A DNA stretch of 64,000 bases. Source: Paenirhizobium cremeum. GTDB taxonomy: Bacteria > Pseudomonadota > Alphaproteobacteria > Rhizobiales > Rhizobiaceae. Positions 7,475-16,956 of this stretch are shown here, piece by piece. The notes beneath the pieces were generated by a model. It saw nothing but the letters and a program-made list of their open reading frames with translations, did no database searches and was not told the origin of the DNA. The stretch covers positions 1-64,000 of the forward strand of contig NZ_JAGGCS010000013.1 in NCBI RefSeq assembly GCF_022884085.1, read 5' to 3'. Position 1 is the stretch's first letter; each line of letters opens with the position of its first letter. A program made the position numbers and the translations under genes.

Positions 7475-9352
7475 CTACACCGTCATACTGGTCAGATCTT
7501 CAACGGAAGCCGCCCGCACCTTGTCTCTACCTGCGGCTTTCGCGGAGTAAAGAGCCTGGTCGCAGCTCTTGAGAAGTTGCTGAGGATCACTCATCGATCC
7601 GGTCACTGAGGCCAAGCCGATGGAGACGGTGACACGGCCCTTGGAGCTGGACAGATGGGGAATGTCCAACATCCGAACTGCGGCAGCAAGGCGAACAGCT
7701 ACGTCATGCGCAACCTCTATAGAGGTTGTCGGCAGGATAACGGCGAACTCTTCCCCCCCGTAACGCGCCACCAGATCCAGCTCGCCCCGACAGGCGGACC
7801 GAAGGACCGCTGCAATCTGGCGCAGCACTTCGTCACCTGCCGGATGTCCATAGGTGTCATTGTAAGCCTTGAAGTTATCGACGTCGATCATCAGCAGTGA
7901 AAGGGATGTGGGGGACGACTGAGCTGTCCTGAAAGCCTCTGCCAGCCGCCGATCAAAGATGCGACGGTTTGCAAGTTCTGTCAGCCCGTCTTTGCTGGCT
8001 AGCTGTTCCAACTGTTGAACCGCAGCCTTCTTCTCGCTGACATCGGAATAGAGTGTCACCCACCCCCCGTCACTGAGTGTCCGAGTCGACTTCGAAACCC
8101 AGCGCCCGTCACTCAGCCTCAGGTCCGACTGTTGCGCAGATTGGCTGCGCTCCACCTCTTCGTGAACCCAGGAAAGAGGTGATGCGCCCGCCGGAAGCGT
8201 TAGGTCGCCGCGTAAAACGCCGGCAGTCAACAGCTCGGCAAGCGTTCTGCCCTGGCACGTTCGCTCGTCGACATAGGGGAAGAGCTCCAGATAGCGCCGG
8301 TTCCACATTACAAGACGCCCGTCGGGATCAAACATTGCCAGCCCATCAGCCATCTCTGACATCGCCGTCTCGAGAAGCACCTGTGTCGAAATGAGTTCCG
8401 CCTGAAGTGCCTTCTGCGACGTTATATCGGCTGTGTGGCTGACAATGCCTTTCAAGGCCCCCATCTCGAAATAGGGCGCCTTGATCGTGCTGAGCCAGAC
8501 GGTCTGGCCGTTCCGTTCGAACTGCTGCTCAAGTGTCAGGGGCTTGGGATCCCGGATGAATGCCTGCTCCTGCTCCCAGAACAGCGAGGCTTCGGCCGAC
8601 GTATAGTAGTCAAAGTCGGTCGTACCGACCATGCCGACGGCATTGGCTGCTCCCATGAGCTTTGCGGTCGCCTCATTGGCTATAAGAAAACGGCCCTGGA
8701 GGTCTTTGACGTTCAATGAGTCCGGGAGTGCACTGACAATTTGCCTATGTAGCTCATTCAGCTGCGCATTCTTGCGACGAATTCTGTCGATGCGAACGAA
8801 GAAACTTGAGATCAATGTGGCCAGGAAATTCAGCAACAGGAGTATGAGATGAGCATTCAGCTCTGTGAGCTGATCACGAACGTTCGCCGGCAACAAGAAA
8901 AGGATCAAGAAGGCTATCCCGGCATTTAGGGCGCTGAAGATCACGACATGGGGCGACCCGTTGAACCCTCGCTTGGCAAACGAGTATCCCAGCGTCGCGA
9001 CTGCAAAAGCGAGCCCTATTCCGACCAACCCGAGCCAGACGCCGGCGCCGCCCAGCCAGACCCGGACAGCAGACGCGAGAATGGCTGCAACGGCAGCTCC
9101 GACCGGACCTGAAATAAGCCCCACAACAGCGATGGGGACAATGCGCAAGTCGAAACGAAACCCGTTGATCAGTTCACCCGGCATATTCATCAACAGCACC
9201 GCTGTGGCGCCAAAGAGTGCGCCGCTGGCGAACTTGCGCAGCAGGGTCAGTTCGCCCTGCACTCGGTCTCTTGCAAGCGAACATATCGTCAGCGTAAGGC
9301 TGATCACGCCGAGCTGCGCCAGAAACGTGATCAGCAAGCTGTGAGCTTCCAT
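7475..9352 (-). CDS. Membrane diguanylate cyclase (5TMR-PAS-PAS-GGDEF)
   Basis: A predicted cyclic-di-GMP synthase of 625 aa in the inner membrane. The N-terminal 190 residues form the 5TM-5TMR/LytS-type sensor (motif INGFRFDLRIVPIAVVG, then GPVGAAVAAILASAVRVWLG). PAS domains lie at about 205-320 and 325-440, and the GGDEF domain at about 460-620. The active-site signature is YGGEEF near residue 533. The product-inhibition I-site (RxxD five residues before GGEEF) is not intact: the expected Arg is Gly (GELD), so feedback by cyclic-di-GMP may be lost (inference). It lies 14 bases downstream of a chemoreceptor gene and is probably cotranscribed with it. Confidence 0.93.
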   Translation of the reverse strand: MEAHSLLITFLAQLGVISLTLTICSLARDRVQGELTLLRKFASGALFGATAVLLMNMPGELINGFRFDLRIVPIAVVGLISGPVGAAVAAILASAVRVWLGGAGVWLGLVGIGLAFAVATLGYSFAKRGFNGSPHVVIFSALNAGIAFLILFLLPANVRDQLTELNAHLILLLLNFLATLISSFFVRIDRIRRKNAQLNELHRQIVSALPDSLNVKDLQGRFLIANEATAKLMGAANAVGMVGTTDFDYYTSAEASLFWEQEQAFIRDPKPLTLEQQFERNGQTVWLSTIKAPYFEMGALKGIVSHTADITSQKALQAELISTQVLLETAMSEMADGLAMFDPDGRLVMWNRRYLELFPYVDERTCQGRTLAELLTAGVLRGDLTLPAGASPLSWVHEEVERSQSAQQSDLRLSDGRWVSKSTRTLSDGGWVTLYSDVSEKKAAVQQLEQLASKDGLTELANRRIFDRRLAEAFRTAQSSPTSLSLLMIDVDNFKAYNDTYGHPAGDEVLRQIAAVLRSACRGELDLVARYGGEEFAVILPTTSIEVAHDVAVRLAAAVRMLDIPHLSSSKGRVTVSIGLASVTGSMSDPQQLLKSCDQALYSAKAAGRDKVRAASVEDLTSMTV

Positions 9353-9366
9353 TTATGTTCACTTTG

Positions 9367-11226
9367 TCATGCGGCGGTTTTTGCTACTGCGATCCCTGAC
9401 CCCTCGCCGCCGTCTCGCACCCTGGCTCGGCGATTGAGCACAAAGCTGTTCACCAGGGCAGACAGATGCGTCGAGGCGGCCGAGAGCGTATGGCTCAAAG
9501 CCGTCGTCTCTTCAACCATGGCGGCATTCTGCTGGGTCATCTGGTCCAACTCGTTGACGGCAATGCTGATCTGCTTCAGACCGGCGGACTGCTCGACTGC
9601 CGCAGTCGAGATGGCGTCGATATTCCTGTCGATCGAGGAGACGTACGTGTCGATCCGGGCAAGCGCATGCCCGGTGTCATCAACCAGCTTGACGCCGACA
9701 TTCACCTGCTGACCTGAATTCGAAACAAGTGACTTGATCTCCTTCGCAGCCACCGCCGATCGCTGCGCCAGTTCGCGGACCTCTTGGGCGACTACGGCGA
9801 ACCCCTTGCCCGCCTCCCCTGCCCTGGCTGCTTCAACGCCGGCATTTAGCGCCAGCAGGTTCGTCTGGAAAGCGATTTCGTCGATCACACCGATGATCTG
9901 GCCGATCTCCGCGGCGGATCGTTCGATGTTCTTCATCGCCTCAATGGCGTTTTGTACTACACGACCTGAATCTTCCGTGCAGACCTTCGCCTCGGCGACG
10001 AGCTTGCGGGTCTCAGTGCTGCGCTCAGACGCCTGTGCGACAGTGACAGCGACTTCTTCCAGGGCTGCCGATGTTTCTTCCAGCGCAGCTGCCTGCTGTT
10101 CCGTGCGCTTAGCCAAATTGTCGGACGCGGAGCGCATCTCGAGACCATTTTCGTGGATGGCATGGGTGGTATCCAGAACTTGCACGAGCGTCGTCTGGAA
10201 GGCCGCAAGCGCGTTGTTGAAATCGTGTCGCAGCGGCTCAAAGTCCGGCATGAAAGGATCGTCGATTGTGTATCGGATATTGCACTCAGCCAAACGAGCC
10301 AATCCGGCGCCAAGCGTCTCAACGACGTGTGACAAAGCCTGCGCCTGCTCGGCCATCGCGCTCGCGCGCCGTTGTTGCTCGTCGGCCGCAAGAGCTCGCA
10401 GTCCATCCGCCTCTTCACGCATGCGCTGGCGCTCAAGTGCCGCCTGACGGAAGATCTCGACGGACTGGGCCATCTCCCCGATCTCATCCGTCCTGTCGCC
10501 GAACGGCACCTCCCTACTAAGGTCACCGCCAGCAAGGTGGGCCATATAGCCGGAAATACTGGCCAGAGGTGCGATTGCTCGGCGACGGAAATACCAAATG
10601 CCGGCAATGAACATCAGAACAGACAATCCGCTGCCCACAAAGGCCATGCGCTCCAGCGAAGCAGAGGTAGCCGCTGCCCCCCTCTCCTCTCCCGCCAGAT
10701 GAGTATTGGCCATCTCGACGAGTTCTCGCACTGCAGCGTCATGAGCCCAGAACTTCTCTCTCAGATCCCGAATTCCCGTTCCTGCAGCCTCCGCGTCACC
10801 ATATGAAGCAATTTCAGAGAAACGCTCGTTGTAGAGCCTCCAGAACGCGTCACCCTTGATCAACACGTCCTCAGCAAGTTTCTGCTTCAAAGCCGCCGGC
10901 AGTTGGGAAGCCTGCCAGTATTGGCGTCGCGTCTGATAGTCCGAAGCCAGTGTGGCAATCTTTACGGAAGCCTGCTCCGCCCTGCTTGGATCGAGAACTG
11001 CCTCGCTCGCCAGCATGTAAGCTTCGACCAAATAGAGAGGTGGAGGCAAGATGTCGGCGACCAGATCCTTGCCGTCGATAATGCCGTCATAAACCGGCCC
11101 ATTCACCTTGAGTTGAGACAATGTGAAACTTTGCAACCCGATGGATGTCACCAGGCCGATTACCACAACGGCGGCAAACGTGAGAAGCAGGCGGGCGATT
11201 GTAAGTCTCGGCTTGATTGTCCCCAT
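9367..11226 (-). CDS. Methyl-accepting chemotaxis protein
   Basis: A chemoreceptor of 619 aa. The first membrane helix is at about 12-32, a helical periplasmic sensor at about 33-193, the second helix at about 195-212, HAMP at about 213-265, and the signalling coiled coil runs to about 595. The hairpin tip is IAFQTNLLALNAGVEAARAG. The sensor differs from the Cache-type sensor of the receptor at 1082-2941, while the cytoplasmic halves are clearly related (shared DFEPLRHDFNN segment and QMTQQNAAMVEETTA tail). The stop lies 14 bases from the start of the diguanylate cyclase gene, suggesting a receptor-cyclase pair. The ligand is unknown. Confidence 0.93.
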   Translation of the reverse strand: MGTIKPRLTIARLLLTFAAVVVIGLVTSIGLQSFTLSQLKVNGPVYDGIIDGKDLVADILPPPLYLVEAYMLASEAVLDPSRAEQASVKIATLASDYQTRRQYWQASQLPAALKQKLAEDVLIKGDAFWRLYNERFSEIASYGDAEAAGTGIRDLREKFWAHDAAVRELVEMANTHLAGEERGAAATSASLERMAFVGSGLSVLMFIAGIWYFRRRAIAPLASISGYMAHLAGGDLSREVPFGDRTDEIGEMAQSVEIFRQAALERQRMREEADGLRALAADEQQRRASAMAEQAQALSHVVETLGAGLARLAECNIRYTIDDPFMPDFEPLRHDFNNALAAFQTTLVQVLDTTHAIHENGLEMRSASDNLAKRTEQQAAALEETSAALEEVAVTVAQASERSTETRKLVAEAKVCTEDSGRVVQNAIEAMKNIERSAAEIGQIIGVIDEIAFQTNLLALNAGVEAARAGEAGKGFAVVAQEVRELAQRSAVAAKEIKSLVSNSGQQVNVGVKLVDDTGHALARIDTYVSSIDRNIDAISTAAVEQSAGLKQISIAVNELDQMTQQNAAMVEETTALSHTLSAASTHLSALVNSFVLNRRARVRDGGEGSGIAVAKTAA

Positions 11227-11446
11227 GAGCCAAAGCGCATATTCGGGATCATTAAAAACAGAATTGTCTAATTTCTCGTTATCTTAAAATATGATAGTCA
11301 GCAAAATTCCCTTAGCCTTAGGTCGCATGCGCTCTCTACCATCCCGCTCGCCAGTAGCATATGTTGGCATGCAAGGTTCGAACGGGAGCGGAAAGCTGCC
11401 AAGCATACGTTCCCCCCTCAGAAAGGGGCAATTCGAAGGATCGGAA

Positions 11447-11764
11447 TTGACCAGCCAAAACGACAACGTAATGGCACTACTTGCCCTTATAGATCGGACT
11501 GAAACCCTCTCGAAGCAGATCTTGGCGCTGGTCAATCTTAACGCTTTGTTGCTCCGGGAGGTAGCTCTCGCTCAGCCCGAGCCGCTGCAGTATTTCGCCA
11601 GGTTAGAGGCCGAAATCGGCGGACTGGGTGAAGCAATCGCGATGGGAACCCGCAAGTTCTCAGAGGTTCACGTATCATCGCAAGCCATTACCGAGGTTTT
11701 CGAGCAAGTGCTGCGACAAGGGAGCTCGCTCATTGAGAACGCACAGGAGTTTACAAAGTCCTGA
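11447..11764 (+). CDS. Small hypothetical helical protein
   Basis: A 105-aa protein with no recognised domain. I favour the TTG at 11447 (preceded by GAAGGA), or the ATG at 11471 (MALLALIDRTETL), over the longer frame from 11291, whose first 50 residues are low in predicted structure and rich in Ser, Pro and Gly. The body is strongly helical (SKQILALVNLNALLLREV, then RLEAEIGGLGEAI). It stands alone between a chemoreceptor gene reading away and an HWE kinase gene on the same strand 169 bases on. Its function is unknown. Confidence 0.5.
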   Translation: MTSQNDNVMALLALIDRTETLSKQILALVNLNALLLREVALAQPEPLQYFARLEAEIGGLGEAIAMGTRKFSEVHVSSQAITEVFEQVLRQGSSLIENAQEFTKS

Positions 11765-11933
11765 GTGGCGCGCATTAGACCTTGACCTGGTCCAGGCGGC
11801 CTACAATTGGATTGACAACACGCCGGTCTCGCTCTCCGACTGAGCTGTTCGAATTCCATTGATATTTTGGTTCCCTCTCTTTAGCTATTGCACTGGTTCA
11901 GTGACCGAACATCAACGCGAGGGAGATGGGCGG

Positions 11934-13466
11934 GTGACAACGAGCGCTTCAACCCGATCAGTTTCGAAGATCGCTGCGATTGCCACTGCTGCGGCTCTTG
12001 TCGCGCTTCTGTCCATTCTCGGGACCTGGGCCACGCAATCTTACTTTACGACGATCAGTCGGGCTGAAGAGCGCGCTATCGCTTCTGTAAAGATCGTCGC
12101 AAGCCACGTGTCCTGGATCCATCAGATGGGAACCCAGACGGTTCGCCGGATCGATGATGCGCTTCGCCTTACGGATCTGAGGTTCGACGGCAACATCCGG
12201 GACATGGACGTGGCGACCCAGGGCTTGCCAAGCGGCGTGCAGGCCTATGTTGTCGATGCTGAAGGCCGAACCCTCTACTCCACCGACCCCGAGATCAAAC
12301 CCGTCGACATCACGGATCGCGACTACTTCACGGCCGTCAGGGATAGTCAGACAGAGTATGTTTCCTCCCTCCTGATCAGCCGTCTCAACGGTGGCCAGAT
12401 CTTTGTCTTCAGTCGGCGCATCGTGCGGGACGGTCAATTCATGGGCGCCATCATGGTGTCCGTTCCTGCGGAGATCACACGGCCGATCTGGGAAACTGTG
12501 GACCTTGGCGGGGACTATGCCGTGAGTTTCGTTCGCGATGACGGCATGCTGGTTGCACGCTACCCGATGCCTGAGACGACTTTGGACATGTCCGGCTACA
12601 TCCTCTTCACGAAATTTCTGAAGGAAGCGCCGTCAGGGACCTATTTCGCTGAGGCCTCGCCGATGGACGGCGTGAAGCGCCTGGTGGCCTACCGGCGGGT
12701 GGAAGGCACCCCCTTCGTCGCCGTGGCCGCCGCAGACTACGACTTCCTCATTCAACCGTTCAGGCAAACGCTGCTGATGCTGGGTGTCGTCGCCATCATG
12801 ATCATCGGCGGCGCTGCCTTTGCTGGCTGGTGGATCCTGCACCTCCTGAGGGCTCAAGAACAGCAGTCGGCGCAACTCGCCAAGGCGCTCCAAACCAACG
12901 AGATGCTGTTGCGAGAGATCCATCACCGGGTGAAGAACAACCTGCAATCCGTGATGTCACTGGTTCGTCTGCAGATGCGTGGCTCAGAGGGCTTTGAATC
13001 CCTCACCAGCCGTATCAAATCGATGATCGCGGTGCATGAGCAGATCTATAGAAACGACGCATATGCGCAGATCGATGCAGCAGACTTGATCCGGGCAGTC
13101 GTCGGCAGCGCAGTATCCGCCCATGATGCAAAACTTCGCGTAGAGTTCGACCTACAATCTCAACCGGTCTCGGCTGACAAGGCGACAGCACTTGCCTTGC
13201 TGGTGAATGAAGTTGTGACGAATGCAATCAAGTACGCTTACCCTGTTGGTGATGAAGGTCGCTTGTCAGTTGCTCTGACGGGACCGGACAGCCTGGGAAA
13301 AAGTCGCCTGACCATCAGCGATGAGGGTATAGGCTTCGACGTCGGTGCGGTTAAACCCGGGACTGGAACGCGGCTTGTCGATGGATCGGTGCGCCAATTG
13401 GATGGTAGTTATGAGTTCCACTCTCAAGATGGAACGCAGTTCTCGGCGACCGTAGCATTGGTTTGA
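11934..13466 (+). CDS. HWE/HisKA_2-family sensor histidine kinase
   Basis: A membrane sensor kinase of 510 aa. The first membrane helix is at about 13-35, a periplasmic double-Cache-like sensor at about 40-275 (DITDRDYFTAVRDS is typical of dCache_1), and the second helix at about 280-305. The kinase core contains the phospho-acceptor His in LLREIHHRVKNNLQSV (about residue 328), the ATPase N box LVNEVVTNAIKYAYP and the G box ISDEGIGFDVG. I chose the GTG at 11934, preceded by GAGGGAGATG; the frame from 11859 adds 25 poorly conserved residues. This kinase type feeds the PhyR/NepR/EcfG general stress pathway in alphaproteobacteria in several studied cases. The partner is not in view. Confidence 0.9.
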   Translation: MTTSASTRSVSKIAAIATAAALVALLSILGTWATQSYFTTISRAEERAIASVKIVASHVSWIHQMGTQTVRRIDDALRLTDLRFDGNIRDMDVATQGLPSGVQAYVVDAEGRTLYSTDPEIKPVDITDRDYFTAVRDSQTEYVSSLLISRLNGGQIFVFSRRIVRDGQFMGAIMVSVPAEITRPIWETVDLGGDYAVSFVRDDGMLVARYPMPETTLDMSGYILFTKFLKEAPSGTYFAEASPMDGVKRLVAYRRVEGTPFVAVAAADYDFLIQPFRQTLLMLGVVAIMIIGGAAFAGWWILHLLRAQEQQSAQLAKALQTNEMLLREIHHRVKNNLQSVMSLVRLQMRGSEGFESLTSRIKSMIAVHEQIYRNDAYAQIDAADLIRAVVGSAVSAHDAKLRVEFDLQSQPVSADKATALALLVNEVVTNAIKYAYPVGDEGRLSVALTGPDSLGKSRLTISDEGIGFDVGAVKPGTGTRLVDGSVRQLDGSYEFHSQDGTQFSATVALV

Positions 13467-13522
13467 AGAAGCAATATAGAAAGGAGCCAGGTGTTGGCCC
13501 GTCCTTACCCTGTCAACGCCGG

Positions 13523-15424
13523 TCAAGCAGGCTTCTTGACGCGCTCGTCAGCCAGTCTCTGAAACCCGACGCGGTCTCTACCTGCGTCCTTTGCTTGATA
13601 GAGTGCCAGATCGGCCCGTGCAACGAGTTCGGCCGGGTTCGCCACCCTCGAAGCCGAGATCAAGACGGTAGCACCCACGCTGGCCGTCACGATGCCGTAC
13701 TCGCTGCCTTCGTGCACCATGCCGAGGTCCCTGATCGACGTTCTGATCTTCTCGGCAATCGTGATCGCCGTGTCGCCGTCGGTATCTGGCAGGACAACCG
13801 CAAACTCCTCGCCTCCGAACCGCGCCGCGATGTCGCCAGACCGTCTGACCGCAGTCGCGATTGCCGCTGCAACTGATTTCAGGCAAACGTCACCGGCGAG
13901 GTGTCCGTAGCGGTCGTTGTATGCCTTGAACCTGTCCACATCAATCAGAAGCACTGACAGGGGCCGACCAGTCCGTTTTGCTGCCTCGAATTCCCGCTGC
14001 AGGCCATCATCGAACGATCGACGATTTGCTAGTCCAGTCAGCGCGTCTGTTTCAGCTAGGCCTTTCATTTGCTCGGCAAAGCTCTTGAGGGAAAGCTCTG
14101 ATTCCTTCATTGCTGTGATATCGGATACGAGTGCCAATACGTGGCGATCCTCTGTCACCCGTGTTCTCAGGGACAACCAGCGACCGTCTGCAAGTGGGAT
14201 GACTTCGTCCTTGTTGATGAAGAGCGTCTTGGCGGCCGCCTGAATGCTCTCCTCGTCCAGATCGATGGGCAAATCCTTCCGCTCGCCGTTGCGCACAGTA
14301 GCTCTCACAATGTCGGTGATGTGCGCACCTTCCTTGCGGGCATAGGCGGATTTCGGGAAGAGCTCTCGGTACTGTTCGTTGCAGAACACGATGTTTCCAT
14401 CCGGCCCGAACATCGCGAGCCCGTCAGACATTTCGGCCATGGCCTGCGCCATGATGTTTCTGCTGGACCGGAGTTCCTGCTCGATGAGCTTTTTCTCAGT
14501 AATGTCGACCGTCACCCCGGCCAACCCGACCATGTCACCTTGTCGGTTTTTTAAAGGTACTTTTGAGGTCGAGTACCATCGCGGCGGCTTGTCCTCTTCG
14601 ATGAGAAACTCCTCAAAATGGTCCAGCGCCTGGCCGGTTCGCATGACATCGGCCTCGGCTGCCATCAGCTGCTCGGCTCTCTCCTTCGGCGCGAGATCAT
14701 AATCCGTCAGCCCAACCATTTCAGACGACCGCGTGCGCCCGTTATGGCGAGCAACATTGAGGTTCGCGACAACGAAACGGTGTTTCAGGTCTTTGACATA
14801 GTGGTAGTCGGGAGCCTGAGTGAGAGCCGCATACAGAATATCGCGTTCCAGCGTGAACCGGCAGAAATATGCCAGGAAGAAGCCAATAGCGGCTGTCGTT
14901 GCACAGTTCAGAACAACAATTGGCATTCCCACCTGGTCAACCGCCCGCTGAAAATCAGCTGCAGGAAGGAGTGCAAGCACTGCAATCGAAAGGCAGCCTG
15001 CAAGCATAGCGGCACTCAGGATTGACGGCGCATTGCTCAACGGCTTTCTGCCAGCGAAGAACCAGAGTGCACTTCCAAGGACGAAAACAATAGCGATCGC
15101 AGTCAAGCCAGGTGCTACACCTGCCTCACCAAGATAAAAACGGAAGCCCGCAGCCATGATGGCGGTGATCAGCGCAGCTCCCGGCCCGCCGAATACAGCA
15201 GCGGACTCGATGATCGCAAGGCGGAGATCAAAGATGACCCCGACATCGAAGCGCACCGAGAGCAGCATTGATGCAATCGCCGCCAGGCCCATGGTGACAC
15301 CAAGACCCGCACAGCGCAGCTTGGGCGGCAATTGGTAGAAGCGGTAAGAAAGATGTGTCCAGATCGAGACGATCAACGCGACGGAGGCAAGATTGCCAGC
15401 AAGAACTTTCCAGACGTCATCCAT
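13523..15424 (-). CDS. Membrane diguanylate cyclase (5TMR-PAS-PAS-GGDEF)
   Basis: The second cyclic-di-GMP synthase, 633 aa from the ATG at 15424 (a TTG at 15430 is also possible). The N-terminal 200 residues form the 5TMR-type membrane sensor (IFDLRLAIIESAAVFGGPGA). PAS domains follow at about 205-320 and 330-440, then the GGDEF domain at about 470-625. The active site is FGGEEF near residue 535. The I-site RSGD stands exactly five residues before GGEEF, so product feedback is likely, in contrast to the cyclase at 7475-9352. The architecture matches that protein, and the two are paralogues. It is convergent with the HWE kinase gene, 56 bases apart. Confidence 0.93.
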   Translation of the reverse strand: MDDVWKVLAGNLASVALIVSIWTHLSYRFYQLPPKLRCAGLGVTMGLAAIASMLLSVRFDVGVIFDLRLAIIESAAVFGGPGAALITAIMAAGFRFYLGEAGVAPGLTAIAIVFVLGSALWFFAGRKPLSNAPSILSAAMLAGCLSIAVLALLPAADFQRAVDQVGMPIVVLNCATTAAIGFFLAYFCRFTLERDILYAALTQAPDYHYVKDLKHRFVVANLNVARHNGRTRSSEMVGLTDYDLAPKERAEQLMAAEADVMRTGQALDHFEEFLIEEDKPPRWYSTSKVPLKNRQGDMVGLAGVTVDITEKKLIEQELRSSRNIMAQAMAEMSDGLAMFGPDGNIVFCNEQYRELFPKSAYARKEGAHITDIVRATVRNGERKDLPIDLDEESIQAAAKTLFINKDEVIPLADGRWLSLRTRVTEDRHVLALVSDITAMKESELSLKSFAEQMKGLAETDALTGLANRRSFDDGLQREFEAAKRTGRPLSVLLIDVDRFKAYNDRYGHLAGDVCLKSVAAAIATAVRRSGDIAARFGGEEFAVVLPDTDGDTAITIAEKIRTSIRDLGMVHEGSEYGIVTASVGATVLISASRVANPAELVARADLALYQAKDAGRDRVGFQRLADERVKKPA

Positions 15425-15712
15425 TCTCAATCACCGTCACGCTACGCCCCGATCACTCAACCAGAAGAGACGACGCTGCGCTTTCGATCGTCCTGGAGGA
15501 CGCAGTGACAAGCCCAAATCGTCAATAGAGTTCATGCTCAATATCTGGCAAAAACCTAAAGCAGCGGTTTATGATCGGCGATTTACGGCTAAAGTCTCAA
15601 ATCATCCGTTCATTGTATTCGCCAGCCTGTCCCCAATTCCCCGAAATCAGGCCGCTTGTTGCTCCGGCGCCAGACGGTTAGGGTTGGACTCTCAACCACC
15701 AAAGAGGAACAC

Positions 15713-15916
15713 ATGGCGACCGGTACTGTAAAATTCTTTGCTCAAGACAAGGGCTTCGGCTTCATCACACCAGATGACGGCGGTCAGGATGTCTTCGTGC
15801 ACATCTCCGCGGTCGGCTTCGGCGAAGCGTTGAAGGATGGCCAAAAGGTTCGCTACGAAGTAGGCCAGGACCGCAAGACGGGCAAATCGAAGGCCGAAAA
15901 CGTTTCGGTAATCTGA
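15713..15916 (+). CDS. cspA: Cold-shock protein (CspA family)
   Basis: A single-stranded nucleic-acid-binding OB-fold protein of 67 aa, full length for the family. RNP1 is KGFGFI and RNP2 is VFVHIS. Such proteins act as RNA chaperones that melt mRNA structure. The ATG at 15713 is preceded by AAAGAGGAACAC. About 280 bases separate it from the divergent cyclase gene, so a long structured 5' leader, common for cold-shock genes, is possible but not shown. Confidence 0.95.
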   Translation: MATGTVKFFAQDKGFGFITPDDGGQDVFVHISAVGFGEALKDGQKVRYEVGQDRKTGKSKAENVSVI

Positions 15917-16087
15917 GCCAGAACATCGAGAATTTTTGCGCGGCGATCCGATGGAACATCAGTCGTCGCGCATGACTATTTTGTTTAAAAAGCAAACAAT
16001 TCAGTTACTGACAGTCTGACCGCGTAGTTCGCTTGCCGTCCCATCACTTTACAGGCGTAAACAACCAAAAATGGATAAGAAGTTGCC

Positions 16088-16306
16088 CTACGGATACCTC
16101 TGTCCCGTCAGCATCGCCACCAGCTGGAACCTGTTTCGAATTCCACTCTGATATAAATTAATCAGAACCTTGGCGCTCTCTTGTGCCGGCGGCGATGTCT
16201 GAGAAATACCGCGCAGTTCGCACACGCGCGCAAAGGCTTTCTCTAGGAGTGCCAGATCTTCAGGTGTCAGGACTGAATTCAGTCTTTTGGCAACGTCGTG
16301 GATCAT
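16088..16306 (-). CDS. Small helical protein, paralogue of the gene at 16417-16647
   Basis: A 72-aa protein of unknown function with no signal peptide or membrane segment. Its second half (SAKVLINLYQSGIRNRFQLV) aligns with the second half of the neighbouring 76-aa protein (LAKELVALFKSGFRSEEELK), and their N-terminal parts share LT-x-LE-type helices. They look like an ancient tandem duplication of a small rhizobial family. The pattern of a short helix bundle ending in LYxSG could suit an adaptor or anti-sigma-like role, but this is a guess. Confidence 0.6.
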   Translation of the reverse strand: MIHDVAKRLNSVLTPEDLALLEKAFARVCELRGISQTSPPAQESAKVLINLYQSGIRNRFQLVAMLTGQRYP

Positions 16307-16416
16307 GCGCGTGATTTAGAAGCTCCTGCGCTCCTATCAAGTCTTTTGTTTCAAGCGCCCTGATGGCTCTCGGTTGTCATTACACTGACGTGCGAGGAGG
16401 CAAAGCGCGAGCTTTT

Positions 16417-16647
16417 CTAGGCATTGTGATCTTTGAGAAAGGTACAGCTCCTGGCCATTGCTTTCAGTTCTTCCTCGCTCCGGAAGCCCGACTTGAACAA
16501 GGCCACCAGCTCCTTTGCCAGGCCAAGCTGTTCATCCGCATTTGAAGCGCCAGATTGGTCTCGGAATAGTTCTGAGAGCACATTGCGTAACAATGCCAAC
16601 CCTTGCGGGCCTATCTCCTGTTCGTCATCGAAATAGGTACCCCCCAT
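16417..16647 (-). CDS. Small helical acidic protein, paralogue of the gene at 16088-16306
   Basis: A 76-aa protein of unknown function. It begins MGGTYFDDEQEIGPQGLALL and contains an amphipathic segment LAKELVALFKSGFRSEEELK shared with the neighbour 110 bases downstream on the same strand. It is largely helical and soluble. Both lie between the cold-shock gene and the serine recombinase. No family name is recognised. Confidence 0.58.
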   Translation of the reverse strand: MGGTYFDDEQEIGPQGLALLRNVLSELFRDQSGASNADEQLGLAKELVALFKSGFRSEEELKAMARSCTFLKDHNA

Positions 16648-16956
16648 CAGCCGATCCTCTCCCCAAGCTATGCCTCATCACCTTGTGACATGACATCACG
16701 TCCATAAGCTTCGCAACACATTCTCCAAAAAGCTGGACGTCTATCCCGCTTCTTTTCGATTGAGCGGACCGGGGGATCCCTCGTCCCTGCTACGCGGAAT
16801 GCCAGCCGATATCTGAATCGGCGCCAACGGCTAGGCTCCATTACGGTATACCTCTTGAGACAACCTCGGTGAGACGCCAATCAGTGTATCATTTGGGTTG
16901 ATTTTGCTTTTATGAGACGCTACTCATTGAAGGTCTAGAACCTATTGAGACGTTTC
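16648..16956 (+). promoter_or_regulatory. Upstream region of the serine recombinase with four TGAGAC repeats
   Basis: The 309 bases before the recombinase carry no convincing gene. The hexamer TGAGAC occurs four times in direct orientation at 16858-16863, 16872-16877, 16915-16920 and 16946-16951. Three copies extend to TGAGACG, and two of these to TGAGACGC. Their closeness to the recombinase start makes them candidate recombinase-binding or operator sites (inference). Confidence 0.4.

Noticed and set aside
16668..16880. 70-aa leftward open frame before the serine recombinase
   Set aside because: It is rich in Arg, Trp and Cys with no ribosome site, no relative recognised, and it overlaps the repeat-bearing upstream region.
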